From Sinorhizobium sp. A49 (GTDB lineage Bacteria; Pseudomonadota; Alphaproteobacteria; Rhizobiales; Rhizobiaceae): a DNA stretch of 64,000 bases. The notes beneath the pieces are model-generated. The model searched no databases and was not told where the DNA came from. It saw nothing but the letters and a program-made list of their open reading frames with translations. Where the stretch lies: NCBI RefSeq assembly GCF_002002725.1, contig NZ_MUNW01000082.1:25836-89835 (forward strand). The letters run 5' to 3'. Below are positions 46,546-55,604 of the stretch, one piece after another. Position 1 is the stretch's first letter, and each line of letters opens with the position of its first letter. The translations under genes and the position numbers were made by a program.

Positions 46546-46818
46546 ATGAGGCTCGAGCTTGACCAGACCGGAGATTATGTTCTGGACCCGGCATTCCTGG
46601 CGGTGCGGCTTTCGATAGAGGCGAGTGAACTTCGGCGCCGAATGCGTCTTGGCCTCGTGACCAGCATAGTAGAGCGCGGCGTCGACAGCGACGAAGGCCG
46701 CAAGCGCCTGACTGTGCGCAACGGCAACTCGGTCTGGCGGGGCATTGTCGACGCCGACAACTGCATTGTCAGCGAGGAGTCCCTTGACCTCAGGCGACCT
46801 TCGACCTTGGGAGGCTAG
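46546..46818 (+). CDS. Small conserved protein (resembles DUF6522)
   Basis: The 90-residue protein starts at ATG 46546 behind GAGGG (46534 is an in-frame alternative). It reads MRLELDQTGDYVLDPAFLA, then LRRRMRLGLVTSIVERG and a strand-rich end with RLTVRNGNSVWRGIVDAD. From memory this pattern matches small rhizobial proteins labelled DUF6522, sometimes found near denitrification genes. Function is unknown. It is divergent from the haemoglobin gene, with a shared promoter region of about 155 bases. Confidence 0.6.
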   Translation: MRLELDQTGDYVLDPAFLAVRLSIEASELRRRMRLGLVTSIVERGVDSDEGRKRLTVRNGNSVWRGIVDADNCIVSEESLDLRRPSTLGG

Positions 46819-46922
46819 CTGCGTTCGTCGACCATCCTCGTCGTCCCGCAGAAGCCGCTCGGCAGGGCCCGACCAAAGTCAGTTAGCTAAGAAACGAAAC
46901 CAACAATAGGCGGAATAGCAAC

Positions 46923-47021
46923 ATGAACGATCGTCAGTCGGGAAGTACACTCGTGCCAATGCTGGTCGGTGGCTTAGTGCTCGTTATTGTGGGCTACATG
47001 GTCGTTATGATGTTCGTGTAA
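46923..47021 (+). CDS. 32-residue single-pass membrane peptide
   Basis: The frame ATG AAC GAT ... GTG TAA encodes a short polar start (MNDRQSGSTLVP) followed by a hydrophobic helix of about 20 residues (MLVGGLVLVIVGYMVVMMFV) that ends the protein. An AGGCGGA ribosome-binding site lies about ten bases upstream. It follows the DUF6522-like gene by 104 bases. Such peptides often sit in respiratory or transport complexes; the partner is not visible here. Confidence 0.55.
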   Translation: MNDRQSGSTLVPMLVGGLVLVIVGYMVVMMFV

Positions 47022-47362
47022 GCGCAGAGATTTGACTGAGCTGTTGGCGAGGTATGCCTCCAAACGATTGAGATCGCCCATCCGGGATTGGCCGGTCTTG
47101 TCTCTCAGTTCCACTGGAACTTTCCACCCCGAACTGACTCCGTTCGTGTTCGGAAGCTCATGGGGGATAGAAGGTGTTCGTGAAGGTATCCAGAAGCCAG
47201 AAAGAAAGTTCGTTCGTGATGTAATCGGTGAAAGTTCCTCGACGTACGCGCCCATCCGCTTTGCTGATCGACGATCGCCGGCAACAAGTAACGGTGCAGG
47301 TCGGCCATTTCATCGGGCATTCGTCGTTCGCTCGGATCGAGCTAGCCGAACACGATCGGCCA
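47022..47362. other. Stretch without a recognisable gene
   Basis: Frames on both strands are open for 60-80 codons but show no family motifs and have poor start signals. It may be decayed coding DNA. Confidence 0.3.
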
Positions 47363-47608
47363 TCAAGTGGGCTGGAGGGCGTAAGACGATATCGTATCTG
47401 CAAGGGCTCTCAGTTTGGTACTGATTTCGCGAGCCTGATGCTCAGTCAGTGCAAATTGGAGTGCTGATACGTCGGTGTTATCAGGATTGACGCTGAACTC
47501 GAGCCTAAGGAAGACGTCGGCTTCATTGTTGATCAGCGTTGCGGCCTTCCAGCCGACGACCGGTGATACTCTGACGCTGCCGCGCCCGTCCTTGTTCCAA
47601 CCATTCAT
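47363..47608 (-). CDS. Small hypothetical protein, 81 residues
   Basis: The frame starts at ATG 47608 with a GGAGG ribosome-binding site about eleven bases upstream. It encodes a soluble protein with a strand-rich first half (SVRVSPVVGWKAATLI, VFLRLEFSVNPD) and a helical second half (EHQAREISTKLRALADTISS). I do not recognise a family. It resembles small proteins that give a strand-helix fold. It stands alone between two gene-free stretches. Confidence 0.5.
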   Translation of the reverse strand: MNGWNKDGRGSVRVSPVVGWKAATLINNEADVFLRLEFSVNPDNTDVSALQFALTEHQAREISTKLRALADTISSYALQPT

Positions 47609-47910
47609 CGTGTTGCAATCCTCCGGCTGAGGAAGTCAGATTAAATCAAAACAATGACAGGTTGTCGACTGTCGCCACGATTTCACGGCAAGGCAGGCTG
47701 ATGCCCTGGTCGCCTGACCGCACCGATCGGTGCCACTTGGACGTTGTGTCGCTCACCGGGGCGCCTTCGGATTCTACAGAAACGCAATCATGGATTGTTT
47801 TTCTCGGCGGTTTCTGCAAGCCGCGACCATTGCCGAGGCAAGTCGTGCGGGAATGTCGCTGAAGCTTGATCTGGCGCAAGGTCGCTCGCCCAGCAACGGG
47901 TATCAATAAA
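47609..47910. other. Intergenic stretch between two small genes
   Basis: It holds the ribosome-binding site of the small - strand gene and presumably the promoter of the + strand membrane protein. A GATTAAATCAAA run at 47639-47650 resembles half-sites for Fnr-type regulators but lacks the full TTGAT-N4-ATCAA form. Confidence 0.3.
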
Positions 47911-48321
47911 GTGTCAAATCGGGAGTTTCATTTGTCACGGGCTTATGGAAAATGGGCGACCTATCTGCGCTTGCTGTGCGCGATTGCCCTGCTGTCCATA
48001 TCATTTGCCCATCGGGCTCCAACTACCGCGTTCGTAGCTGTCGGCTTTGACGTTTCCGCGTTTGCTCTTCCAGATGGCACGGCGCCGGACTTATGCCTTG
48101 CCGGCGTCCATGACGGTGAAGAGGGGTATGGCGCATCGGGAGCCTGCGAAGCGTGCCGCCTCAGTGCCTTGCTGCTGCTTCCGTCGCCGACAGACACGGT
48201 CGGGGTGCCGGTAAGCTCAATTCGAGAGCACGGTTTTTCCGCACGCCCGAACACAGACCGGCGACCTGTGCGAACCGCCAACGCGTCGCCGCGAGCGCCT
48301 CCCGCCAGCGTCATGGGTTGA
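47911..48321 (+). CDS. Predicted exported/membrane protein with a CxxC motif, unknown function
   Basis: Starting at GTG 47911 (TTG 47866 is an in-frame alternative), the 136-residue protein has one hydrophobic segment near its N terminus (LRLLCAIALLSISFAH), a middle part with PDLCLAGVHDGEEGYG, and CEACRLSALLLLPSP. The CxxC and the upstream cysteine suggest metal or disulfide chemistry. I do not recognise the family firmly; it recalls DUF2946-like proteins of metal-uptake loci. It precedes a Crp/Fnr regulator and an iron-type ABC importer, so a role in metal handling is possible. Confidence 0.5.
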   Translation: MSNREFHLSRAYGKWATYLRLLCAIALLSISFAHRAPTTAFVAVGFDVSAFALPDGTAPDLCLAGVHDGEEGYGASGACEACRLSALLLLPSPTDTVGVPVSSIREHGFSARPNTDRRPVRTANASPRAPPASVMG

Positions 48322-48415
48322 TCGTACCGCCGCGCCTTGCGCCGGCGGATAGCAATCTTGGCGGCTGCATCGCACTTGCACGAGCAAGCCCGCGGCCGAA
48401 CGCCGGAAAAAATCC

Positions 48416-49108
48416 ATGCTCGATATCTCGATGCCTGTGGAGGCAGCGCTTGCGCTGCCGCCGAATTTCGCGGGCTTGCCGTTTTCTCCATCATTTGTCG
48501 GCCGTCGCCGGCTGTTTTCACCCCGAACGACGATTTACGACCAAGATGAGACCGCTGTCCCCATCTATCGACTGGTGGATGGTTGTGTCGCGCTCACACA
48601 TTCACTCAGAGACGGTCGCCGACAGATCCTCGACATCATTGGTCCCGGTCGCTTGTTCGGTCTCGTCTTTCACGAAGACAACCATTGCGGCGCCCAGGCC
48701 CTGACGTTCAGTCAAGTCGAAAGCCTTGGTCGAACGGTCGACCAAGGCATTCTCGACCAGGCTCTGGTGCTGATGCTGAACCGGGCTCACAGCCTTGCAA
48801 CCCTGCTTGGACGCAAGACTGCGATGGAGCGCGTGAGCTCGGCCGTGTTTGATCTTGCCCAGCAGTTCAAGCGCGCATCGCGCAACCCTCAACGTGGTGC
48901 ACCGACGTTCAATCTGCATTTGACCCGCGCCGATCTCGGCGACTGGCTCGGCTTGACGATTGAAACAGTCAGCCGATGCCTCAACCAACTCAAGCGGGAC
49001 AAGGTCATCGATTTCTCACACCCGGAAATCGTGAGGGTGCTGGACACAGACAGGCTGCAGGCGATGGCCGCAGGGGGACGCGGCGAGGTCCGCAAACGTC
49101 GAGCCTGA
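48416..49108 (+). CDS. Crp/Fnr-family transcriptional regulator without an N-terminal Fe-S cysteine cluster
   Basis: The 230-residue protein has a cyclic-nucleotide-binding-like beta-roll (IYRLVDGCVALTHSL, RQILDIIGPGRLFGLV), a dimer helix with NRAHSLATLLGRKTAMERV and a C-terminal HTH TRADLGDWLGLTIETVSRCL. The recognition helix ETVSRCLNQL is of the Fnr/FixK type. Only scattered cysteines occur and no N-terminal cluster, so it resembles FixK or NnrR rather than Fnr. It lies 40 bases upstream of the ABC importer, and may sense oxygen-linked or NO signals; this is inference from the neighbourhood. Confidence 0.82.
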   Translation: MLDISMPVEAALALPPNFAGLPFSPSFVGRRRLFSPRTTIYDQDETAVPIYRLVDGCVALTHSLRDGRRQILDIIGPGRLFGLVFHEDNHCGAQALTFSQVESLGRTVDQGILDQALVLMLNRAHSLATLLGRKTAMERVSSAVFDLAQQFKRASRNPQRGAPTFNLHLTRADLGDWLGLTIETVSRCLNQLKRDKVIDFSHPEIVRVLDTDRLQAMAAGGRGEVRKRRA

Positions 49109-49147
49109 ACCGGACTTCACACAAGATACTGGAAATGGATCATTCCC

Positions 49148-50254
49148 ATGAAAAAGACACTTGCACTTATCGTCACCACTTTTGTCCTGGTCTTTGCCGG
49201 ACAGGGCCGCGCGGAAATCAATGTCACCGACGTCAAGGGCCGTCACGTCACGTTGGCTGCTCCCGCGCAACGGGTCGTGCTGAACTTCTATTACGAGGAT
49301 TTCATCGCGGTCGTTGGTCCAGGCGCCATGGACAAGGTGGTCGCGTTGTCACTTTCCACCTGGAAGGACTGGCGGCCGAACCAGTTTGCGGCCTATCTCG
49401 ACGCAATTCCCTCCCTTGCAGCACTGCCGGATGTCGGCGATACGGAAAACGGCACGTTTTCGATTGAGCGGGTGCTGTCGGTGAAACCGGACCTCGTCAT
49501 TTTATCCGCCTGGTCTTTCGACGCGCTTGGCGAGGCCGTCAAACAGATGGAGACCGCCGGCATCCCTGTGGTCGTTCTCGACTATAACGCCCAGACGGTC
49601 GAAAAACATGTCCAGTCGACGCTCCTTCTGGGGGCGGTCATGGGATCGCGTGACCGTGCGCAAAGACTTGCTTCCCAATATGAGGCAGCAATGCAGGATA
49701 TCGACAGGCGCATCGCCAACGCGAAACCGACGAACAAGAAGGTCTATGTCGAGCTGGCTCAAAAAGGCCCGTCCGAAGTCGGAAACAGCTACGGCAATGG
49801 TATGTGGGGATCGCTCATCGACAAACTTGGCGGGACCAATATCGCCAAGGGGCAGTTGGAAAACTGGGGGCCGCTCAGCCCGGAATACGTTCTTGCACAG
49901 GAACCCGATATCATCTTTCTCGCCGGCTCTGAATGGTTGGACAAGCCAGAGGCGGTCACGGTCGGGTTCGGCGCCTCTAAGGAAATCGCACGCGACCGCA
50001 TGAAGGCCTATATCGCCCGACCGGGTTGGGACGGGTTGCCGGCGGTTAGAAACTCCGCCTTGCATGCGATCTACCACGGCGGTGCGCGAACTTTGTCTGA
50101 CTATGTCTACGCGCAATATATAGCCAAGCAGCTCTACCCGGATGCTTTCAGCGACGTAGACCCGGCAGTCGAGATTAAACGCTACTACGACACCTGGATG
50201 CCGATAAAAGCAGAGGGCGTTTTTGTGCTCCCCTATCGGGTCGACGGCCAATGA
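49148..50254 (+). CDS. Iron-complex/metal-chelate ABC transporter substrate-binding protein (FecB/BtuF class)
   Basis: The 368-residue protein has a signal peptide (KKTLALIVTTFVLVFAGQGRA), then a class III binding-protein fold: INVTDVKGRHVTLAAPAQRV, FSIERVLSVKPDLVILSAW, a joining helix and LSPEYVLAQEPDIIFLAGSE. These are the marks of periplasmic binding proteins for siderophores, haem or cobalamin. The ligand cannot be told from the sequence. It overlaps the permease gene by four bases and is the first gene of a three-gene importer. Confidence 0.88.
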   Translation: MKKTLALIVTTFVLVFAGQGRAEINVTDVKGRHVTLAAPAQRVVLNFYYEDFIAVVGPGAMDKVVALSLSTWKDWRPNQFAAYLDAIPSLAALPDVGDTENGTFSIERVLSVKPDLVILSAWSFDALGEAVKQMETAGIPVVVLDYNAQTVEKHVQSTLLLGAVMGSRDRAQRLASQYEAAMQDIDRRIANAKPTNKKVYVELAQKGPSEVGNSYGNGMWGSLIDKLGGTNIAKGQLENWGPLSPEYVLAQEPDIIFLAGSEWLDKPEAVTVGFGASKEIARDRMKAYIARPGWDGLPAVRNSALHAIYHGGARTLSDYVYAQYIAKQLYPDAFSDVDPAVEIKRYYDTWMPIKAEGVFVLPYRVDGQ

Positions 50255-51315
50255 GCGACGCGGCCCTTAAACTCGATATCTTTCGCTCGCACTATCGCCG
50301 CGACGTTTCCCTTCGTCTTGCGGCACTTGCCGCCGCGATGCTGGCGCTTGGATTCCTGGTGCTGGTTGACCTGGCAAAGGGGCCATCGGGCATGGCACTG
50401 GCCGATGTCTGGGCGACGCTTTGGGCTGGCCCTCATGGCGCAGATCGAATGGCGGCGACTATCTTGTGGCAGTTGCGCATGCCCCAGACGGCTATGGGCG
50501 TGCTCGTCGGCGTCTGCCTCGGGGTTGCCGGATTGCAGATGCAGACGATACTTTCCAATCCTTTGGCAAGCCCGTTCACGCTCGGATTTTCCGCTGCCGC
50601 AGGGTTCGGTGCGGCGCTGGCAATCATGTTTGGTGGGTTCCTGCCTTTGCCGGGTTTCATTCTGGTTCCGGCATCAGCCTTCGTCATGACGCTCCTTGCA
50701 TGCGGCCTCGTCTACTGCGTTGCGGCTTTGCGGGGAACGACCCCCGAAATTCTCGTGCTGGCCGGCATCGCGGTCCTGTTTCTTTTTCAGTCCATGCAAT
50801 CCCTGCTGCAATTCATGGCCGCACCTGAAGTTCTCCAACAGATCGTCTTCTGGCTGTTCGGCAGCCTGCTAAAAGCAAGCTGGACCACTGTTGCCGTCAC
50901 CGCGGCAATCCTGACCGCATGCCTTCCCTTCGTCATACGCGACAGCTGGAAGCTGACGCTACTGAGATTGGGAGACGTTAATGCCGCCAGCATGGGCTTG
51001 TCGGTTGATGCGCTGCGCAGACGCAGCTTCGTCCTCGTCTCGCTTTTGACTGCCGCAGCCGTCTGTTTCGTGGGGACGATCGGTTTCGTCGGCCTGATCG
51101 CGCCACATGTGGCGCGCGCGGCCGTTGGCGAGGATCACCGCTTTGCGCTGCCAATGAGTGCAACGGTCGGCGGGATCATCCTGATCGGTGCATCGGTTTT
51201 CGGAAAGCTGCTGTCGCCGGCCGCCGTCATCCCCGTTGGCATAATCACGGCGGTTGCTGGCGTTCCCATGTTGTTTGTCGTCATTGCGCGCCGTGGCAAA
51301 GGAGAGCAACAGTGA
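50251..51315 (+). CDS. FecCD-family ABC importer permease
   Basis: The 354-residue protein has about nine or ten hydrophobic segments and the FecCD signatures: LRMPQTAMGVLVGVCLGVAG, QMQTILSNPLASPFTLGFSA, VAALRGTTPEILVLAGIAVL, and FVGTIGFVGLIAPHVARAAV near the C terminus. It is the homodimeric membrane part of the importer. It overlaps its neighbours on both sides by four bases, so translation is coupled. Confidence 0.93.
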   Translation: MSDAALKLDIFRSHYRRDVSLRLAALAAAMLALGFLVLVDLAKGPSGMALADVWATLWAGPHGADRMAATILWQLRMPQTAMGVLVGVCLGVAGLQMQTILSNPLASPFTLGFSAAAGFGAALAIMFGGFLPLPGFILVPASAFVMTLLACGLVYCVAALRGTTPEILVLAGIAVLFLFQSMQSLLQFMAAPEVLQQIVFWLFGSLLKASWTTVAVTAAILTACLPFVIRDSWKLTLLRLGDVNAASMGLSVDALRRRSFVLVSLLTAAAVCFVGTIGFVGLIAPHVARAAVGEDHRFALPMSATVGGIILIGASVFGKLLSPAAVIPVGIITAVAGVPMLFVVIARRGKGEQQ

Positions 51316-52079
51316 CCGAGGGTCTGACTTTGACGAATGTTTGCGTAGACCATGGGCGAACCCGCACGATTGACTGCTTCTCGCTGACGCTCGCGCCTGG
51401 CCAGATCGTCGCCGTGGTTGGCCCGAACGGTGCTGGCAAATCCACCTTGCTCGGCGCCATTGCCGGGAGTGTTGTGCATTCGGGCACGATCCTATGGGAG
51501 AGCGGCCCAATCGACTGCAGAACTGTCGGCTTCATGCCGCAGCATTGCTCTGTAAACGCAGAACTCTCTGTGCTGCAAACCCTTCTGCTCGCCCGCCATG
51601 AGCGGTTGGGATGGCGAATAGGCGAAACTGAGATCACGAGAGCCTTGACGATGCTTTGCGAGCTGGGACTGGAGCATCTTGCCAATCGCCGGATCAACAC
51701 GCTGTCGGGCGGTCAACAGCAGTTGGTCCTGCTCGGGCAGCGGCTCATGCGCCAGCCGCGGCTGCTTATCCTCGACGAAGCGACCTGCGCACTGGATCTG
51801 CGCCATCAATTGACGGTCCTTGCTCTGTTGCGGGACTATGTTTGCCGATCGGGCGCACTCATCCTCATGGCGGTTCATGATCTCAATCTCGCGGCTCGGA
51901 CCACCGACCGGCTGCTTCTGCTACAGAAGGGCAGGGTTGCCGCTTCCGGAGAGCCAGCGGCTGTCCTGACCGCCTCGAGACTAGGCTCGGTCTATGGAGT
52001 TGATGTGGAGGTTGTCGCTGAGGGACAGGACGTTCCCTTCGTCATACCGATCGCGGCGCGGCGATCCCATGCCGCCTAG
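51312..52079 (+). CDS. FecE/BtuD-class ABC importer ATPase
   Basis: The 255-residue ATPase has Walker A VVGPNGAGKSTLLGAIAG, signature LSGGQQQLVLLGQRLMRQP and Walker B LLILDEATCALDLRHQ, with the H-loop AVHDLNLAARTTDRLLLLQK. A late SVYGVDVEVV segment is typical of the iron-chelate ATPases. It ends the binding protein-permease-ATPase operon; no outer-membrane receptor gene is nearby. Confidence 0.92.
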   Translation: MTEGLTLTNVCVDHGRTRTIDCFSLTLAPGQIVAVVGPNGAGKSTLLGAIAGSVVHSGTILWESGPIDCRTVGFMPQHCSVNAELSVLQTLLLARHERLGWRIGETEITRALTMLCELGLEHLANRRINTLSGGQQQLVLLGQRLMRQPRLLILDEATCALDLRHQLTVLALLRDYVCRSGALILMAVHDLNLAARTTDRLLLLQKGRVAASGEPAAVLTASRLGSVYGVDVEVVAEGQDVPFVIPIAARRSHAA

Positions 52080-52375
52080 GTTGCGAATTCCCGTTCAGCT
52101 CCGGCTGGGATGACGGCAACATCGTCTATGCCACAATGGGTAAGGGATGTTGCCCAAACAAGGTGTCGGCCATCGCGTGATGATCTGGCGAGGGTGGTCA
52201 CGGCCGCGGCTTCACCAGCATCCTCACCCGTTCGGCACTCGCTGTGCTCCGTTTCCGCATGCGGCCTCCGGTCCCGCCCTTGATCCCATTTCCATCCAAT
52301 CGGCACGCAAACATGTTTTCGTCCGTTTATCTTTTATTCTTTGAAGAAGAATCACCCACTAAGCGAGCTCCAACT
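52080..52375. other. Intergenic region upstream of the YcgJ-like gene
   Basis: No gene is visible. A GAAGAAGAATCAC stretch at 52342-52354 lies about 20 bases before the start of the next gene, too far for a normal ribosome-binding site. Confidence 0.3.
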
Positions 52376-52738
52376 ATGAACAAACCGTACCTTTCGATTT
52401 CTCTGGCCTTGTTGTTGGCCCTGGGCGTGATGCCCGCTCACGCAAAGCAGCGGGCCACGATCCAATCGCCAGCGTCGGGCGTGCTCTGCGACCGCTACGT
52501 GTGCGCCAATGAAAAGGGAATCTCCCGCGAGCTGACGAAAAAATATCTCGGTAAGAAGGCCGCCGCGAACAAGCTGTTCACGACGAGTGATGTTGACTTG
52601 ACCGAGTTCACCTTTGCCAACGGGATTTTCTGCGACGCGAAGGAGCGGCTGTGCCGTGAAGATCGGTACTATGGCGCGAACGGACACCGCAGCGGGACCG
52701 TCTCCAAGAAATACACCAAGGCGCTGTTTGGCGAATGA
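52376..52738 (+). CDS. YcgJ-family small exported protein
   Basis: The 120-residue protein has a signal peptide (SLALLLALGVMPAHA), then the family pattern of YcgJ (Fels-1 prophage protein-like, PF05666): IQSPASGVLCDRYVCAN, KKYLGKKAAANKLF, LTEFTFANGIFCDAKERLC, REDRYY and a short KALFGE end. Four cysteines should form two disulfides in the periplasm. The function of the family is not known. It is monocistronic. Confidence 0.82.
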   Translation: MNKPYLSISLALLLALGVMPAHAKQRATIQSPASGVLCDRYVCANEKGISRELTKKYLGKKAAANKLFTTSDVDLTEFTFANGIFCDAKERLCREDRYYGANGHRSGTVSKKYTKALFGE

Positions 52739-53260
52739 CCAAAACCGGTCGGTTCCGGTTAAGGTCGGAATGACGCTCTGAGCGATTAAGGTCGCTCGTC
52801 GACAGGCCGTTGAGGGACGGCTGCTCCGACATGCGGAGATCGTTAGTATCTTGCGCAACCTCCTCGAGCCGAAGGCAAATCGTGAGCAGTTCGCGGTGGA
52901 GCGTTTCCAGGCGCATGATATCTGCAGCGCCAAGCGGGCGCGACGTTGCGTTCAACTCCACCTCCTATCATCTTAAGAATGCCACCATCCTGGTGGCGGT
53001 CGTCGCCTCGGCAGCAAGCGTTCGAACTCCCTGGGCGCCATCCAGCGCGTTGAAGTCTCATGCTCGACTACTTGGTTGGATATGACGATCTCCATTCTAC
53101 TGTTCCCATCATGCCGCCTGCGCCGCCGCTTCTCATTGCGCAGGCGCAAAGACTGGCTCACTCTCGACCATTCGACATGGTCCTTGGAAGTTACTTCTTG
53201 TTTTCGGCCGCTGGCCGTCGGAGGCGACGATCGAGAGACCCGATCGCGCGTCGTGATGCC
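52739..53260. other. Gene-poor stretch with possible decayed DNA
   Basis: A - strand frame starting near 52961 (MRLETLHRELLTICLRLEEV) is open but runs antisense into the YcgJ-like gene and has no ribosome-binding site. The rest shows no motif. It leads into the dead HEPN copy. Confidence 0.3.
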
Positions 53261-53510
53261 ACTACAGTCCGGCGTCCCACAATCTGAAATTCCTGCGTGG
53301 TCTTGCCGAAGAGCAGCATCGCGAGCTGCCGGAGTTCTCGCCGCGCGACTAGCAGCGTTCGCTGATTAGTTTAATATCCTGAAAGAAGCCTTTGTAAAGG
53401 CGAGATCTTACTAGCCGCAATCAAATTGCCGAAGAGGCTTGATGTGGTTAGTGGCGATGCACTCATTGATCTCGTGGAAAGCGTCCGCCGCACCGACCTC
53501 GAAACACCTA
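53261..53510 (+). pseudogene. Decayed copy of the HEPN end of the gene at 42449
   Basis: The DNA parallels 43080-43335. CACAATCTGAAATTCCTGCG matches CATAACCTGAACTTCCTGCG, then the same GAAGAGCAGCATCGCGAGCT occurs, and the ends share ATTGATCTCGTGGAAA-like sequence. The translated part (HNLKFLRGLAEEQHRELPE) hits a TAG where the intact gene has a Gln codon, then frameshifts. The putative RAEEQH motif is changed to LAEEQH. The nucleotidyltransferase half is absent. Confidence 0.75.
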
Positions 53511-53694
53511 AGGTACAGACAGGCAGCTCATTTGGAATTGTGGAATAACTAGTAATATCAGCTGATTATCCGTGCCTATTGATCTAGGAAATCATCGTCC
53601 GATATACAAGACACGCGGAACGATCGCTCCATTCTGCCGCCGAGGCAAGGCTCATTGATTTTGGCGAGGATGGGAAGCCGCAAAGCCCGTGTTT

Positions 53695-54747
53695 TTAGGA
53701 CACGCGCTTGCCCCTATCATCAAACACATGCAGGTCCTTGGTCAGCGCGCCGACCGTGACATGATCGTCGATCTGCCTCACCGATCGCCCTGGAACTCGG
53801 AACACGAGATCCTGACCATTGGCGAATTTGCCATGCACGTAGCTTTCCGCTCCAACGAGTTCGATGCTGTCGATGCGGACCTTGGCGGTGAAATCAAAGT
53901 CCGTCGCGGTGGGTTCACAAACTGCGAGGTCTTCCGGTCGGATGCCGATCGTGAATGCGCCGGCAGGTTTGGGCACATTTGGCGAAATCGACCAGCCCTC
54001 AAGAGTTTCAGCATGTTTGAGCAGGTTCATCGACGGTGAACCGATGAAGGTTGCGACAAAAGTCGTTGCCGGTTTTTCGTAGAGTTCGATCGGTGATCCG
54101 ACCTGCTCGATCTGTCCGCCATTGACCACGACCAGCTTGTCGGCAAGCGTCATCGCCTCCATCTGGTCATGCGTGACATAGACGCTTGTCGTGCCAAGAG
54201 ACCGCTGCAAGCGCTTGATTTCGACGCGCATCTGCCCTCTCAACTTGGCGTCGAGATTGGACAGCGGCTCATCGAACAGGAATGCCGCTGGTTCGCGGAC
54301 GATCGCCCGCCCCATGGCCACACGCTGGCGCTGGCCGCCGGAAAGCTGGCGCGGTTTGCGGTGTAGATACTGCTCGATCTCCAGGGTCTTGGCGGCAATC
54401 GCGATACGACGCTCGATCTCGTCCTTCGGGGTGTTGCGGTTCTTCAGTCCGTAGGCAAGGTTCTGACGAACAGTCATATGCGGGTAGAGCGCGTAGTTCT
54501 GAAACACCATCGCAATGTCCCGCTCAGCGGGTTCCAGATCATTGACTGTTCTGTCGCCGATGACGATATCGCCGGAGCTGATACTTTCGAGACCCGCAAT
54601 CATGCGCAGAAGCGTGGACTTTCCACATCCGGATGGGCCGACGAGAACGACGAGTTCGCCATCGTCGATCTGGAGGGATACGCCTTTGATCGCCTCGATA
54701 TTGCCGCCATAGATCTTGCGGACGTTGTTCAGGGTAATTTGAGCCAT
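53695..54747 (-). CDS. ugpC: sn-Glycerol-3-phosphate ABC importer ATPase
   Basis: The 350-residue CUT1 ATPase has Walker [20 protein letters not shown]-loop [13 protein letters not shown], signature [19 protein letters not shown] and Walker [16 protein letters not shown], then a C-terminal regulatory OB part. In E. coli, UgpC energises uptake of glycerol-3-phosphate and glycerophosphodiesters and is exchangeable with MalK-type ATPases. Its start shares one base with the ugpE stop (TAATG). Many such ATPases look alike, so the name depends on the operon. Confidence 0.88.
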   Translation of the reverse strand: MAQITLNNVRKIYGGNIEAIKGVSLQIDDGELVVLVGPSGCGKSTLLRMIAGLESISSGDIVIGDRTVNDLEPAERDIAMVFQNYALYPHMTVRQNLAYGLKNRNTPKDEIERRIAIAAKTLEIEQYLHRKPRQLSGGQRQRVAMGRAIVREPAAFLFDEPLSNLDAKLRGQMRVEIKRLQRSLGTTSVYVTHDQMEAMTLADKLVVVNGGQIEQVGSPIELYEKPATTFVATFIGSPSMNLLKHAETLEGWSISPNVPKPAGAFTIGIRPEDLAVCEPTATDFDFTAKVRIDSIELVGAESYVHGKFANGQDLVFRVPGRSVRQIDDHVTVGALTKDLHVFDDRGKRVS

Positions 54748-55595
54748 TACTTCTCAGTCTCCACAAGACCTTTGACGAACCAGCGCTGCATCAGCACGAC
54801 GACGAGGATTGGCGGGATGATCGCGAGGATCGCGGTTACCATCACGTAGTTCCAGGGTGTCGAGGCGTCGGTGAAATCGACCATGCGACGCAGGCCGATG
54901 ATGATGGTGTTCATCTTCGCGTCGTTCGTCACCAGCAACGGCCAGAGATACTGGGTCCAGCCATAGATGAAGAGGATGACGAACAGCGCGGCGATGTTTG
55001 TTTTTGAAAGCGGAAGCAGGATGTCGCGCATGAAGCGAAAGGGGCCGGCATTGTCGATGCGCGCCGCTTCCACCAGTTCGCCCGGGATCGTCAGAAAGAA
55101 CTGCCGGAAAAGAAAGGTCGCCGTTGCCGAAGCCATCAAAGGCAGCGTCAGGCCGGCATAGGTATCGATCAGTCCGAGGTCGACGATCACCTTGTAGGTG
55201 GGCAGGATGCGCACCTCGACCGGCAGCATCAGCGTAATGAAGATCATCCAGAAGAAGACCATCTTTAGCGGAAAACGAAAGAAGACGATCGCGAAGGCCG
55301 AGAGGAACGAGATGACGATCTTGCCGACGGCGATAGCGATCGCAACGACTGTCGAATTGAACAAGAGCCGCTCAAGGCTGACGCCGACGACGCGCTCGAC
55401 GCCGCCGGACATCGCCTCCGTATAGTTCTCGGTCAGATGATCGCCGATGGTCAACGACATCGGCGGACGGATGATCTCGACCGAGGTCCGGGTGGAGGCG
55501 ACGAAGGTGTAGTAGATCGGAAAGGCGACGATGATGACGCCGATGATCAGCACCAGATGGCCAATGAAATTGGCGATGGGACGTTTTTCAATCAT
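54747..55595 (-). CDS. ugpE: sn-Glycerol-3-phosphate ABC importer permease UgpE
   Basis: The 282-residue permease has six hydrophobic segments and the EAA loop [20 protein letters not shown] before the penultimate helices, with a final [15 protein letters not shown] and [16 protein letters not shown] end. These match UgpE rather than other MalG-type permeases. It starts 10 bases after ugpA ends. Confidence 0.92.
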   Translation of the reverse strand: MIEKRPIANFIGHLVLIIGVIIVAFPIYYTFVASTRTSVEIIRPPMSLTIGDHLTENYTEAMSGGVERVVGVSLERLLFNSTVVAIAIAVGKIVISFLSAFAIVFFRFPLKMVFFWMIFITLMLPVEVRILPTYKVIVDLGLIDTYAGLTLPLMASATATFLFRQFFLTIPGELVEAARIDNAGPFRFMRDILLPLSKTNIAALFVILFIYGWTQYLWPLLVTNDAKMNTIIIGLRRMVDFTDASTPWNYVMVTAILAIIPPILVVVLMQRWFVKGLVETEK

Positions 55596-55604
55596 CGGCG
55601 TGCC

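Noticed and set aside
52608..52961. A - strand frame overlapping the end of the YcgJ-like gene.
   Set aside because: No ribosome-binding site, a third of it antisense to a solid gene, and no known motif; the first part could be decayed coding DNA.
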